Shown here one piece after another: positions 32,711 to 42,125 of a stretch of 64,000 bases of DNA (its first letter is position 1; every line of letters begins with the position of its first letter). The stretch is taken from NCBI GenBank assembly GCA_020796225.1, contig CM036765.1, positions 7,885,082 through 7,949,081 of the forward strand. The letters run 5' to 3'. The position numbers were made by a program, and so were the translations under genes. The stretch is from Arion vulgaris. Its lineage: Eukaryota; Mollusca; Gastropoda; Stylommatophora; Arionidae. The notes beneath the pieces were generated by a model that saw only the letters and a program-made list of their open reading frames with translations, did no database searches and was not told the origin of the DNA.

Positions 32711-32969
32711 TATGTCACACTCTACGTAATCGTGGTCACCAACCGCAGGTACACCAGGAGTTTGCTGTCCAATATCCTGTTCCTTGTTCGTTGTACAAAC
32801 GAATAATTGGTGGTTCCGCCCGTCTGGAAACTGTTCTTCGACGACGCATGGAACATATTGGGGAGTATTAGGCTCATCGACAACGGATACAATGTTCTCG
32901 CTATCGTGAGAAGCATCATCTGCTATACAGAGAAAATTTGGTAAAATATCGGACTGATCACATGACCTA

Positions 32970-33419
32970 TCAAACAGCGGATACTAAATTAGACCTTTCC
33001 TTGCAATCATCATCCGCCTCGTAAGGAGAATCCAGTAAGAAGTTTGGTATGGTACAAACCTTATCAACTTTGGAAACTATCATATCCACGCCATTATTCT
33101 CCTGATATATGTTATCCCAAATTTGCTGGAAATTTTGTTCCTCGCACAACTCACGACGGTTCAAGTCATGACCCTCATAACCTGGATTGTCGTGACACTC
33201 GGTTTCTGGCATACAGGAACGGACCTGAAGAAAACCTGGATCCTCACTCATTTCACCAGACATGGATTCATACGTATCAATTTGCCTCTCATTGTACCCA
33301 TAAACTGACACACAGGACCAAACGGAGGAGAATCCGCCCATCATTCGACCCATGACCGACCATACTAGCGGGGGTCTGATCCCCAAGGAACATGACACTG
33401 GGAATCCCGGATCGTGCAC
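32970..33419 (-). CDS. Hypothetical acidic ORF overlapping the end of gag
   Basis: 149 codons on the minus strand, overlapping the last ~55 bases of gag in a different frame, as pro/pol would. However it lacks the DTG/DSG protease motif. It is acidic (YEADDDCKE, ESMSGEMSEDPG) with a few Cys. It could be a Gag C-terminal extension reached by frameshifting or an unrelated accessory ORF; start codon uncertain. Confidence 0.4.
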   Translation of the reverse strand: MHDPGFPVSCSLGIRPPLVWSVMGRMMGGFSSVWSCVSVYGYNERQIDTYESMSGEMSEDPGFLQVRSCMPETECHDNPGYEGHDLNRRELCEEQNFQQIWDNIYQENNGVDMIVSKVDKVCTIPNFLLDSPYEADDDCKERSNLVSAV

Positions 33420-34339
33420 GCTGTCCTGGGGGGATGGTCGTGGAAAGGGAAATAACCATAATCACCCCCTACCTGCTCTATTCTATTGCGCCTCGCGTAA
33501 CCCTGTAGGCGATTTTGAGGACTAAAACCATTCCTACCCGACTGAAACGTGGAGGGGAAGGTTCTGGCAGGGATACAGCAGTGTAATTCTAGGTTGACAA
33601 CCCGTTGTTGCATTCCAGAAATCAAGACGGGGGAAGTTGCAGGGATGGGATTGGACTCCCACCGCAAGGCATCATCGCGGCAATGCAGGAAGGTGGTGGA
33701 TGGGGTTCCCGTCACCTTGGCCATTAACATGCCAGAGCAAAGCCTGTCGTCCAGGGACTCAATAAACCGATCCCGCAGATTATGGGGATCTAGGGGAACT
33801 GAACACTCCTTGATCTGAGCCGCAGTGACCTTTGTAAAAAGGCTCGCCAGGCGATGTGAAAAATCAAGGCAGGACTCCCCTGTTCCCTGGGAGAACCCAA
33901 AGAAAACGGACAGCATGTCCTGGGCTGACCTATTATCCCCAAATACCTTTAGTAGACCAGCCAATAATATGTCAGGATCCTGGGTAGACATCTGCTGAAT
34001 CTCCAATTCCTCCCTGACCGAATTCGAGACATGCTCGAATAAAGCATCAACCTTATCTTGGCCCTGCAGGCCATAATATCGCCAAAAATGGCGTATGTCC
34101 TTCGCGAACTCGTCCACAGAAGGACCGTCGCGATTCTCAAACGGCCGCAGGGGTCTGCAGGGTGGACGAGGGAAGTACCCTTGACCATTATGTAATGGCG
34201 AATAAACTCCCGTCCAATTTTCTCCAACCTGCGCCAAAGGAGTCATGAAGGCGGCAGCCGGTGCTACCGTTTCGGGGGGTGCCACCGTCAACACTGCCTC
34301 TTCGCAGCCCTTACCACCTCTAGTATTACGATTAGCCAT
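33365..34339 (-). CDS. gag: PNMA/Arc-like Gag capsid protein of the LTR element
   Basis: 324 codons. The start at 34339 has a good context (ATCATGG). After a Pro/Ala-rich N-terminus (residues 1-60), residues 64-230 read as the retroelement capsid fold of Ty3/PNMA/Arc Gag: SVDEFAKDIRHFWRYYGLQG, DKVDALFEHVSNSVREEL, VFGDNRSAQDMLSVFFGF, QGTGESCLDFSHRLASLFTK and NLRDRFIESLDDRLCSG. The C-terminus is basic and Arg/Gln/Gly-rich (QNRLQGYARRNR) with no CCHC zinc knuckle. The expected role is assembly of virus-like particles and RNA packaging in the cytoplasm. The frame is intact. It could be an independent domesticated gene, but flanking LTRs, PBS and PPT argue for an element. Confidence 0.82.
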   Translation of the reverse strand: MANRNTRGGKGCEEAVLTVAPPETVAPAAAFMTPLAQVGENWTGVYSPLHNGQGYFPRPPCRPLRPFENRDGPSVDEFAKDIRHFWRYYGLQGQDKVDALFEHVSNSVREELEIQQMSTQDPDILLAGLLKVFGDNRSAQDMLSVFFGFSQGTGESCLDFSHRLASLFTKVTAAQIKECSVPLDPHNLRDRFIESLDDRLCSGMLMAKVTGTPSTTFLHCRDDALRWESNPIPATSPVLISGMQQRVVNLELHCCIPARTFPSTFQSGRNGFSPQNRLQGYARRNRIEQVGGDYGYFPFHDHPPRTACTIRDSQCHVPWGSDPR

Positions 34340-34769
34340 GATAACGTCCCATCAATACTAGCAACGATAATATAAAACGGAGATCACTAGGTATAAAATA
34401 TGTCCGCAAAGAAAATTTATGCTGTGACAAGTCCAGTCATGAAAATATACCTGGAAAAATATAATGTTACAAAGTAGGTATGAAATGCTGAAACTAACGA
34501 TAAAAAAAATTTAGTACATGTCAAAAACAATAGCCGATAAGAATAGAATCATATACTCACACTAAGCAATTATAAACACATTATCCCTAGACTTCATCTC
34601 CAACAAATTCCTAGACTTCATCTCCAACAGTCCACAGATCCGTATAACACGACCAAGATTTGAGTGATAGGAATATTGAACAACAGATTTAGTCACGATA
34701 GGAAGGCGCCGAAGCACAAGTTGACTTGATGACATTTCTTTATTGAAGATCCGGACGTGACTGACTGAA
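34340..34769 (-). other. Leader of the LTR element, gag-proximal part
   Basis: AT-rich, no ORF of note. A short direct repeat TAGACTTCATCTCCAACA occurs at about 34589-34606 and 34612-34629. Confidence 0.5.
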
Positions 34770-36215
34770 GCACTCCACAAGTAGACGCAGTGAGGGCGAT
34801 GATGTAGACGCAGTGAGGGACGATGATGTAGACGCAGTGAGGGACGATGATGTAGACGCAGTGAGGGACGATGGTGACGCAGGAGGACGATGATGTAGAC
34901 GCAGTGAGGGACGATGATGTAGACGCAGTGAGGGACGATGATGTAGACGCAGTGAGGGACGATGATGTAGACGCCGTGAGGGACGATGATGTAGACGCAG
35001 TGAGGGACGATGATGTAGACGCAGTGAGGGACGATGATGTAGACGCAGTGAGGGACGATGGTGTAGACGCGTGAGGGACGATGATGTAGACGCAGTGAGG
35101 GACGATGATGTAGACGCAGTGAGGGACGATGATGTAGACGCAGTGAGGGACGATGATGTAGACGCAGTGAGGGACGATGATGTAGACGCAGTGAGGGACG
35201 ATGATGTAGACGCAGTGAGGGACGATGGTGTAGACGCAGTGAGGGACGATGATGTAGACGCAGTGAGGGACGATGATGTAGACGCAGTGAGGGACGATGA
35301 TGTAGACGCAGTGAGGGACGATGATGTAGACGCAGTGAGGGACGATGATGTAGACGCAGTGAGGGACGATGATGTAGACGCAGTGAGGGACGATGATGTA
35401 GACGCAGTGAGGGACGATGATGTAGACGCAGTGAGGGACGATGATGTAGACGCAGTGAGGGACGATGATGTAGACGCAGTGAGGGACGATGATGTAGACG
35501 CAGTGAGGGACGATGATGTAGACGCAGTGAGGGACGATGATGTAGACGCAGTGAGGGACGATGATGTAGACGCAGTGAGGGACGATGATGTAGACGCAGT
35601 GAGGGACGATGATGTAGACGCAGTGAGGGGCGATGATGTAGACGCAGTGAGGGACGATGATGTAGACGCAGTGAGGGACGATGATGTAGACGCAGTGAGG
35701 GACGATGATGTAGACGCAGTGAGGGACGATGATGTAGACGCAGTGAGGGACGATGATGTAGACGCAGTGAGGGACGATGATGTAGACGCAGTGAGGGACG
35801 ATGATGTAGACGCAGTGAGGGACGATGATGTAGACGCAGTGAGGAACGATGATGTAGACGCAGTGAGGGACGATGATGTAGACGCAGTGAGGGACGATGA
35901 TGTAGACGCAGTGAGGGACGATGATGTAGACGCAGTGAGGGACGATGATGTAGACGCAGTGAGGGCGATGATGTAGACGCAGTGAGGGACGATGATGTAG
36001 ACGCAGTGAGGGACGATGATGTAGACGCAGTGAGGGACGATGATGTAGACGCAGTGAGGGGCGATGATGTAGACGCAGTGAGGGACGATGATGTAGACGC
36101 AGTGAGGGACGATGGTGTAGACGCAGTGAGGGGCGATGATGTAGACGCAGTGAGGGACGATGATGTAGACGCAGTGAGGGACGATGGTGTAGACGCAGTG
36201 AGGGACGATGATGGT
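34770..36215. repeat. 24-bp minisatellite in the LTR element's leader
   Basis: About 60 copies of a 24-bp unit (GATGATGTAGACGCAGTGAG + GGAC). It is extremely uniform; a few copies have GGTG for GATG, GGGCG for GGACG or a one-base loss. Because 24 is a multiple of three, frames on both strands stay open for hundreds of codons (DDDVDAVR on plus; SLRLHHRP on minus), which is not evidence for a protein. It lies between the PBS and gag. Confidence 0.97.
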
Positions 36216-36784
36216 CTAGCCTCCAGGAACAATATTATAAAGAATCCATCAAGATGCAAACATTTAAAGCGTCTACAATTAGTTTCAGTGACCCGTCAGC
36301 AAACCATAATTTAAAAAATGTTCCATGAGTGGCGAGTAATAGTGAGATATATGTAAAAGCAATATCAAATAGTTCATCCACAAAAGTGCGATCGTCATCC
36401 ACTATGCATAGTAGCAGATACAGAAAGTCCCGACAATAGCAATGTCTATTTGCAACATCCAGGCGCCACACTAGGTATGAAAATCGATCAAAACACATCA
36501 TAAAAGTTCAAACCTGTCAGAAGGCCTGATGGTAGAGTTGTAAATTGGCGGTAAAAATATGTGGCTCATCCAGCTGTCACATTGAGAAGGGCAAAGAATC
36601 TAGTAAAAGCAACGTCCGTGGCCAATTGATAAATGGTATACAATGCCGACTAACTCAAAGCCGCCAAGACAAGAAACAATAGACGATGTAACCCAGCAGA
36701 TCATCGCCCAGTCGTAAAGCCTGACGTTCGACGCATATATAACATGTAACTTACGGTTCTGGTCCACGTCGTTACTGGGCAGAT
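36216..36784 (-). other. Leader of the LTR element, PBS-proximal part
   Basis: No ORF with a recognisable product. This would be the untranslated leader between the PBS and the 24-bp array; packaging signals are expected here but cannot be identified by eye. Confidence 0.5.
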
Positions 36785-36806
36785 GGAATTTGAGGGTCTG
36801 ACACCA
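36785..36806 (-). other. Primer-binding site (tRNA-Leu-like)
   Basis: On the minus strand, one base after the LTR end, TGGTGTCAGACCCTC is complementary to a tRNA 3' end of the form CTGACACCA, typical of tRNA-Leu. Correct place and spacing for priming minus-strand DNA. Confidence 0.72.
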
Positions 36807-37186
36807 TTGTTGACGATTGCTGCTGGGGGTTGTTGATGATCGCTGGTAACTACTTGTCTTTAATAATGATGTTTATGTACTGGGATATCTGCTGGCGGCA
36901 TGTACGCTCACGACATTGGCTAGTTGACAACTGACAAACATGCAATACATTGTAAACGTCTATGATGACATTTATGATTGATCACATCGATGGGTTGTAT
37001 GAGAACATATGACTTGAAGGTTTGTACCACATTTTACTGTCAACCACATGACGATTTATAAAAGACAGACTATTCTTCGAGACTTCATATTACAGCTTTT
37101 ATTGCAGAAATCATACAACCACGTCTGTTTGTGTCCATTGTTATTGTTTTCTCTTCTAACCTCCTTCCTAAGCTGTCACTACTTTA

Positions 37187-37999
37187 GTGAAACACGTACA
37201 AACAAAGTACTATAGTTTTACAAAATACAGAAACAGTGACGATAAACAGCAACGTTTCGACCAACAAGGCCTTTATCAAGCAAACGAACAAACAGGAGTG
37301 ACAAATTAAAATGAAACACAAATGGACTACAAATACCAACGTATCTAAGGAAAATCTGGAATAAAAACGAATAACGAAATAAATGTAACACAAAAACACA
37401 CATAAAAACTAGAAATAGAACGGAAAAGAAACAATGAAACATCGAGTAAATATATAACTTGAATACATGCAACATATACCCATATAGATTACATAGCATG
37501 GGAAGAGAAAGTACTAAGAAGCATAAGAATGTAATACGTTGAGCCCGCGTGGTCGCAAGGTACCATACAAAGAAATCAACCGATTCTCCAGAGCAAATCG
37601 ACTACGATCATCAGAGGAACATGATCGGATGGCTGTGACCTGGACATCGCAAGCTCCTGAATGGCCAGTATCATTGAAATGGGTAGCTACAGGGTCACAG
37701 AGCATTGGCGTATATCGCGCAAGTGTTGCGCGAATCGGTCACTGAGTCTCCTGCCGGTTTCCCCAATATAGGCCTTGTTGCACCGCTTGCAGATAATGGC
37801 ATAGATAATATTACGGGACTCGCACGTGAAACTGTCTTCAACAACGAACGTGGCTTTTGGAAAAGACACCGTGCGGGTCTGTATTACATAAGCACAAGTG
37901 TTGCAGCGCCGACGGCCACACTGGATGGTGCCAAAATGACTCTGGATATTAGGCTTGAGGCGACTGTGAACCAACATATCCTAAGGCTTCTGTCCCGTC
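37187..37999 (-). pseudogene. Inverted GIY-YIG endonuclease end of Penelope-like element 2
   Basis: Minus strand, 37977 to 37514: VHSRLKPNIQSHFGTIQCGR, CNTCAYVIQTRTVSFPKATF, SRNIIYAIICKRCNKAYIGE (Y...YIG), TGRRLSDRFAQHL, FALENRLISLYGTLRPRG and a final SYAS. The reading frame across CESRNIIY is intact here, whereas the plus copy lost one C. A frame break near 37700 separates SVTL from CDPVATHFNDTGHSG. Confidence 0.88.
37235..37281 (-). other. Hammerhead-like motif, inverted copy
   Basis: Reverse complement of the motif at 39879-39921 with the same bases: CTTGATAAAGGCC, TTGTT, GGTCGAAACG, then a GTC about 13 bases later. See the plus-strand copy. Confidence 0.4.
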
Positions 38000-38008
38000 A
38001 AAATTCAT

Positions 38009-39573
38009 AAACTGAACAATCCGGGTAGGCCCATCGTTTCTGCTTGCTCTTGTCCTACGGAACATATCTCCGAATTTCTTGATAGTATCTTCAATCCTAT
38101 AGTCACCACACTACCTTCATTCTTGAAAGATACGAACCACACCTTGTCTGTTTTTTCGTCTATTGAGTTGTTGCCTGGCAGGACTTACCGTCTCTTCCTC
38201 CTTGATGTGTGCTCATTGTACACCTCCATACCTCATTCCGACGGACTTCAAGCTCTCCAGTTCTTTCTCGACAGGAGAACTAACCCACTTGTCTCCACCT
38301 CGGCTCTCCTTCGTCTTGCAGAACTAGTTCTAACTCTCAACTCCTTTCAGTTCAATGACCAGTTCTTTGAACAGATCAGTGGGGTCGCCATGGGTACTAA
38401 AATGGGATCCAGTTATGCTTGTCTATTCATGGGTCATCTTGAGCACCTAGTATGGAATTCCTATGATGGCCCTCTTCCGTCTGTGTATCATAGATACATT
38501 GATGATTGTATTGGCATTACCGATATGCCTGAAGCCGATTTGTCACGCTTCATTAATTTCATTAATGTCTTCAATCCGGCTATTCGGTTTACATCTCACA
38601 TCTCTACCTCTTGTGTCAACTTTCTTGACATCACTATCACTATCAGCCTATCCACCATCACTACATCAGTTTACTACAAGCCTACTGATGCACATGGTTT
38701 TCTTCTTTATACCTCTTCCCATTCCCAGGCTTGTCGTGATTCTTTACCATTCTCTCAACTCTTGCGCCTTCGTCGCCTCTGTAGCGAGGACGACGATTTT
38801 CTCGATAAAGCTCAAGAGATGCTGGATTTCTTTTCTTGGATGCTGGATAAGCGCTTATACCCGGATAAGGTGCTTGCTTCTGCTATGCGGCGCGTTCAGC
38901 AAATTTCTCGCCAGGAGGCTCTCTCTAACCAGCATAGAACTTCCAATTCTGGCAGGGTGAAACTTGTCTTAACTTTCCACCCTCATAGTTCCCTTGTGAA
39001 GAAAGTCTTATTCCGTCATCTCTCCATTCTTCAGTCTGATCCTGAGACACGTTCAATCTTCCAACACTATCCTTTGGTGGCGTACAGACGGGACAGAAGC
39101 CTTAAGGATATGTTCGTTCACAGTCGCCTCAAGCCTAATATCCAGAGTCATTTTGGCACCATCCAGTGTGGCCGTCGGCGCTGCAACACTTGTGCTTATG
39201 TAATACAGACCCGCACGGTGTCTTTTCCAAAAGCCACGTTCGTTGTTGAAGACAGTTTCACGTGCGAGTCCGTAATATTATCTATGCCATTATCTGCAAG
39301 CGGTGCAACAAGGCCTATATTGGGGAAACCGGCAGGAGACTCAGTGACAGATTCGCGCAACACTTGCGCGATATACGCCAATGCTCTGTGACCCATGTAG
39401 CTACCCATTTCAATGATACTGGCCATTCAGGAGCTTGCGATGTCCAGGTCACAGCCATCCGATCATGTTCCTCTGATGATCGTAGTCGATTTGCTCTGGA
39501 GAATCGGTTGATTTCTTTGTATGGTACCTTGCGACCACGCGGGCTCAACGTATTACATTCTTATGCTTCTTAG
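38009..39573 (+). pseudogene. Penelope-like RT plus GIY-YIG endonuclease (one frameshift)
   Basis: Open from 38009 for about 420 residues. RT: NNPGRPIVSACSCPTEHISE, motif A FLLDVCSLYTSIPH (38180-38235; Asp in LLDVCSLYTSIP), GVAMGTKMGSSYACLFMGHL (motif B), VYHRYIDDCIG (motif C, catalytic YIDD, near 38480-38515), CVNFLDITIT. Then the linker KLVLTFHPHSSLVKKVLFRH and C-x-x-C NTCAYVIQT. A single C missing at about 39269 shifts the frame; the endonuclease continues in 39262-39573 with IIYAIICKRCNKAYIGETGR and FALENRLISLY. The family inserts by endonuclease nicking and RT copying. N-terminus missing. Confidence 0.92.
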
Positions 39574-39691
39574 TACTTTCTCTTCCCATGCTATGTAATC
39601 TATATGGGTATATGTTGCATGTATTACATTCTTATTCTTCTTAGTACTTTCTCTTCCCATGCTTTGTAATCTATATGGGTATATGTTGCAT
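39551..39691 (+). repeat. ~71-bp tandem duplication in the Penelope 3' UTR
   Basis: Two direct copies (TTACATTCTTATGCTTCTTA ... ATATGGGTATATGTTGCATG) just around and after the endonuclease stop. The inverted copy and element 1 have only one, so the duplication happened in this copy. Confidence 0.88.
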
Positions 39692-39878
39692 GTATTCAAG
39701 TTATATATTTACTAGATGTTTCATTGTTTCTTTTCCGTTCTATTTCTAGTTTTTATGTGTGTTTTTGTGTTACATTTATTTCGTTATTCGTTTTTATTCC
39801 AGATTTTCCTTAGATACGTTGGTATTTGGTAGTCCATTTGTGTTTCATTTTAATTTGTCACTCCTGTTTGTTCGTTTG

Positions 39879-39921
39879 CTTGATAAAGGCCTTGTTGGTC
39901 GAAACGTTGCTGTTTATCGTC
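39879..39921 (+). ncRNA. Hammerhead ribozyme-like motif in the Penelope-like element
   Basis: CTTGATAAAGGCC - TTGTT - GGTC - GAAACG - 11 bases - CGTC. Stem II GGCC/GGTC and a GAAA core element are present, and ACG...CGT could form a short stem III just before a GTC cleavage triplet (39919-39921). Against it: the core reads TTGATAA instead of CTGATGA, there is an extra A before stem II, and stem I is weak. Penelope-like elements are known to carry hammerhead ribozymes in their terminal repeats. The motif is conserved in all three copies here, but activity is doubtful. Confidence 0.4.
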
Positions 39922-40176
39922 ACTGTTTCTGTATTTTGTAAAACTATAGTACTTTGTTTGTACGTGTTTCACTATTTACCAAGTTTTACTGCAGTCTTCC
40001 CCTATTTCGATATTTGTCACTACTTTACGTCATTTGGTTTTTCCTACGTAGATGTCTTGTTGTCATGTGTTGCCCTTCTGTTTAGAGAGTGCAACACATA
40101 GTCTACTAAGTTATTGATGTATTATATAAACTGAATTACTTGTCTTCCGCTGGATGCCCCTGGGGCTGCTCCTACA

Positions 40177-40960
40177 CTGGAACACTTTTCAACCATCATT
40201 AAATTTGACAAAGGTTGCAGAGAAGGAAATCCCGTGGCGTTGAATGCAGACGTCAAAGCCATTATCGATGAAAACTGCAATGCAGACGACGTTGTGATTT
40301 ACACGGATGGATCGGTAGTTCGTCACGAAAAGTCTGCATGGGCCTTCTCTGCAAGTTCATGTGGCAGAATGGTCAAGGAAGCCAGTGGTGCATTTAGTAT
40401 GACAACAAGCAGCATGATAATGGAGGTACTGGCGGTGACCAATGCACTACTCTGGCTAGAATCACAAAACTATACTCATGCGTGCATTCTGAGTGACTCA
40501 TTGAGTATGATCCGAAAGGTGGAGGCCGGTTCGGTGCGCAGGCAATGGACTGAATCACTGCAGGCGTCAACAATTTGCAGAATTACACTTGTCTTTGTTC
40601 CGGGGCACATGGGTGTCGTTGGCAATGAGAGAGCAGACAGACTGGCTGACCCTGCCGCTATATCAGAGGGCCAGCCAATGGACAGAGCTGACATCGTGAA
40701 CGCCCTCATAGAGTGTGGCCGCAGAGAAGACCTTCATCTAAACCAAACCACGGCAACTACTAGATTGCGAGAACTGGGTTTGAAGATTGGTGTGGCAAGA
40801 AAAGAACGATACAACAGGTATACGAGTCGGCTCATCAATCAAAATAGAACTGGTACGGTCAGTCGCTGGACGCTGTTGGAGATATTGCGAAGGAGATCGG
40901 AGCACCTATGGACATGTCCGGAGTGCAATGAAGATATTCCAAACTGAAACTGAAACTGAA
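40177..40960 (+). mobile_element. RNase H-bearing LINE, 3' part
   Basis: Continuation of 29009-29405 on the far side of the LTR element. Contains the RNase H ORF and ends with an (AAACTG)n tail at 40943-40960 (ACTGAAACTGAAACTGAAAC). The satellite unit resumes at once, so this is the true 3' end of the LINE. Confidence 0.88.
40234..40947 (+). pseudogene. RNase H domain of the LINE (domain intact)
   Basis: 237 codons. RNase H catalytic set complete: Asp25 in VVIYTDGSV, Glu64 in SMIMEVLAVTN, Asp88 in ILSDSLSM, and Asp135 with His125 in VFVPGHMGVVGNERADRLAD. It would remove the RNA strand after target-primed reverse transcription. A conserved C-terminus RLINQNRTGTVSRWTLLEIL and HLWTCPECNED (CxxC) follows. 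The start is arbitrary because the ORF is the 3' end of a longer, interrupted polyprotein. Confidence 0.87.
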
Positions 40961-41240
40961 ACTAACGCAAAATTCAAGAAATCCTTTGTTGTGGGTTTTC
41001 ACATCTATAACAACTTATATATATGTTTTCTCCCGACTCTCTATACAGGTACTATATAATATCGTTGAATCATATGTTTGAAATTCTCACTCACTGTTCA
41101 CTTTAACATCCCTCTTCAAGCTCTTAATTACGACTGTCGTTAAATCTCTCTGTACTAATATCGTTGAATCACATGGTTGAAATTCTCACTGGTTATCAAC
41201 TCTAACATCTCTCTTCCAAATCTTGATTCAGACTGTTCTC
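40961..41240. repeat. ~100-bp satellite, right side of the nest
   Basis: 40961-41020 repeats the unit at 27711-27770 (AATTCAAGAAATCCTTTGTT, GTGGGTTTTCACA, CAACTTATATATAT). 41065-41145 and 41158-41235 are a second pair of diverged ~93-bp copies sharing ATATCGTTGAATCA and TTGAAATTCTCACT. Confidence 0.72.
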
Positions 41241-41699
41241 TATCTATATCCTACAACTACCCAGTAGCCCCTACTCTAGGCTTGAGACACTTGACTTAAC
41301 CGTGCGACGTCCATTCCACGGGATAAATCGCCCACTTGAATATTAGTACTCTACCAGACTGTAGTATTTTGTCCGGTAAACAAGTTTGTAGTTAATTCTA
41401 ACTAAGTCAAGGACGCCAATAGCAGTAAGGGAGTTTTGGGTTGACCTACGCCCCTTCTCCCTAAGTAACAGTGGAACTCTGTTACATGTGGATGCAATTG
41501 TATATAATTATTTGTACAGATAATGTGGAGAGGTGTAATTTAAAAATAGTAAAGAGTTTGAACATTGTGATCAGCCCTCTCGCTTCCATGGTAGAGACAT
41601 GAAGCAGAGACAACAAATATTCACTCAATTTAATCTTGTGAATTGCCCCTCTATCCCAAACATGTTTTTAACAATTGGCTGATAACAAATATCTATAAA
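41241..41699. other. Unassigned non-coding DNA
   Basis: No ORF, RNA gene or repeat recognised in this stretch. Confidence 0.5.
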
Positions 41700-41912
41700 A
41701 AAAATTGAACTTTGGCCACATCAAGCTTCACGCGCCAAAGAGAACAATATTGAAGGACAGAGTTCAGGACCAAAGCAAGTCTGCCCATGAAGAAAATGGC
41801 TAAAAGATATTAAATAAACCATGAATATGATCATCGGCGAAGTGGGATGAACTGGCAGATAATTTCAGATGCTTTGCAAAGTTCTATAAAGGACATTCAC
41901 CTTGATGATGAT
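41700..41912 (+). mobile_element. LINE 3' end (fragment I)
   Basis: Plus strand: FGHIK-HAPKRTILKDRVQDQ, then ...SAKWDELADNFRCFAK and GHSP, ending in TTGATGATGATCC. Same family as the minus-strand LINE 51440-50485 (RTILEDRVPGLKDRGRP, GEVGELNRDS). Truncated. Confidence 0.7.
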
Positions 41913-42125
41913 CCCAAACCTACCGCTAAACATTTCTTTGATGTCTGTCAAGTAGCTGTATCGTAAATTATCTATCACAGCTTTAATAAAACTGAGTGCA
42001 CAACTCCGTGGCACCGGTTAAGTCCCAGAGTAATTTAAAAAATGATGACAATATTTTGTGAGGATTTTATTTTTCATTCTAATGATTTTTTAAACGACCA
42101 TTGCCTCTACGATATGCACTTCTAG

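Larger units (their letters stand above)
37174..40027 (+). mobile_element. Penelope-like element 2 with inverted 3' copy and 13-bp target duplication
   Basis: An insert of 2828 bp (37187-40014) bounded by perfect TGTCACTACTTTA repeats (37174-37186 and 40015-40027). The left 813 bp (37187-37999) is an inverted copy of the element's own 3' third; the right part (38000-40014) is the plus-strand element, truncated within the RT. The join at 37999/38000 is abrupt. Such inverted partial copies are typical of Penelope-like insertions. It sits inside a ~98% identical LTR, so it is younger than the LTR element. Confidence 0.93.
29406..40176 (-). mobile_element. LTR retrotransposon with Gag and membrane-protein-like ORF, no pol (minus strand)
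   Basis: Two direct LTRs (29406-29932 and 36808-40176, the latter interrupted) enclose 6.9 kb. In minus orientation the LTR starts TGTAGGAGCAG and ends CGTCAACA. A primer-binding site and a short polypurine tract sit next to the LTRs. Coding order: Gag (34339-33365), a short overlapping ORF (33419-32970), a repeat-encoded region (32710-32267), a 488-residue ORF with a signal-peptide-like segment (32394-30928). No protease, RT, RNase H or integrase motif was found, so it is probably mobilised in trans. LTRs differ at about ten of ~527 positions by eye, so it is fairly young. No clear target duplication at 29401-29405 versus 40177-40181. Confidence 0.85.
36808..40176 (-). repeat. 5' LTR, split by the Penelope-like element
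   Basis: LTR sequence at 36808-37186 and 40028-40176 (528 bp together) with the target site TGTCACTACTTTA duplicated around the insert. The uninterrupted partner at 29406-29932 gives the empty site. Confidence 0.92.

Noticed and set aside
32970..33419. Retroviral protease following gag
   Set aside because: Position fits, but there is no DTG/DSG active-site motif or flap glycine pattern.
33365..34339. A domesticated Arc/PNMA gene of the host
   Set aside because: LTRs, PBS and purine tract around it, and no sign of host exons, make a mobile element the better explanation; selection data could reopen this.
34562..36314. Very long open frames on both strands (up to 565 codons) over the 24-bp array
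   Set aside because: The unit is a multiple of three and stop-free in several frames; both strands are open at once and there is no unique domain, so these are repeat artefacts.
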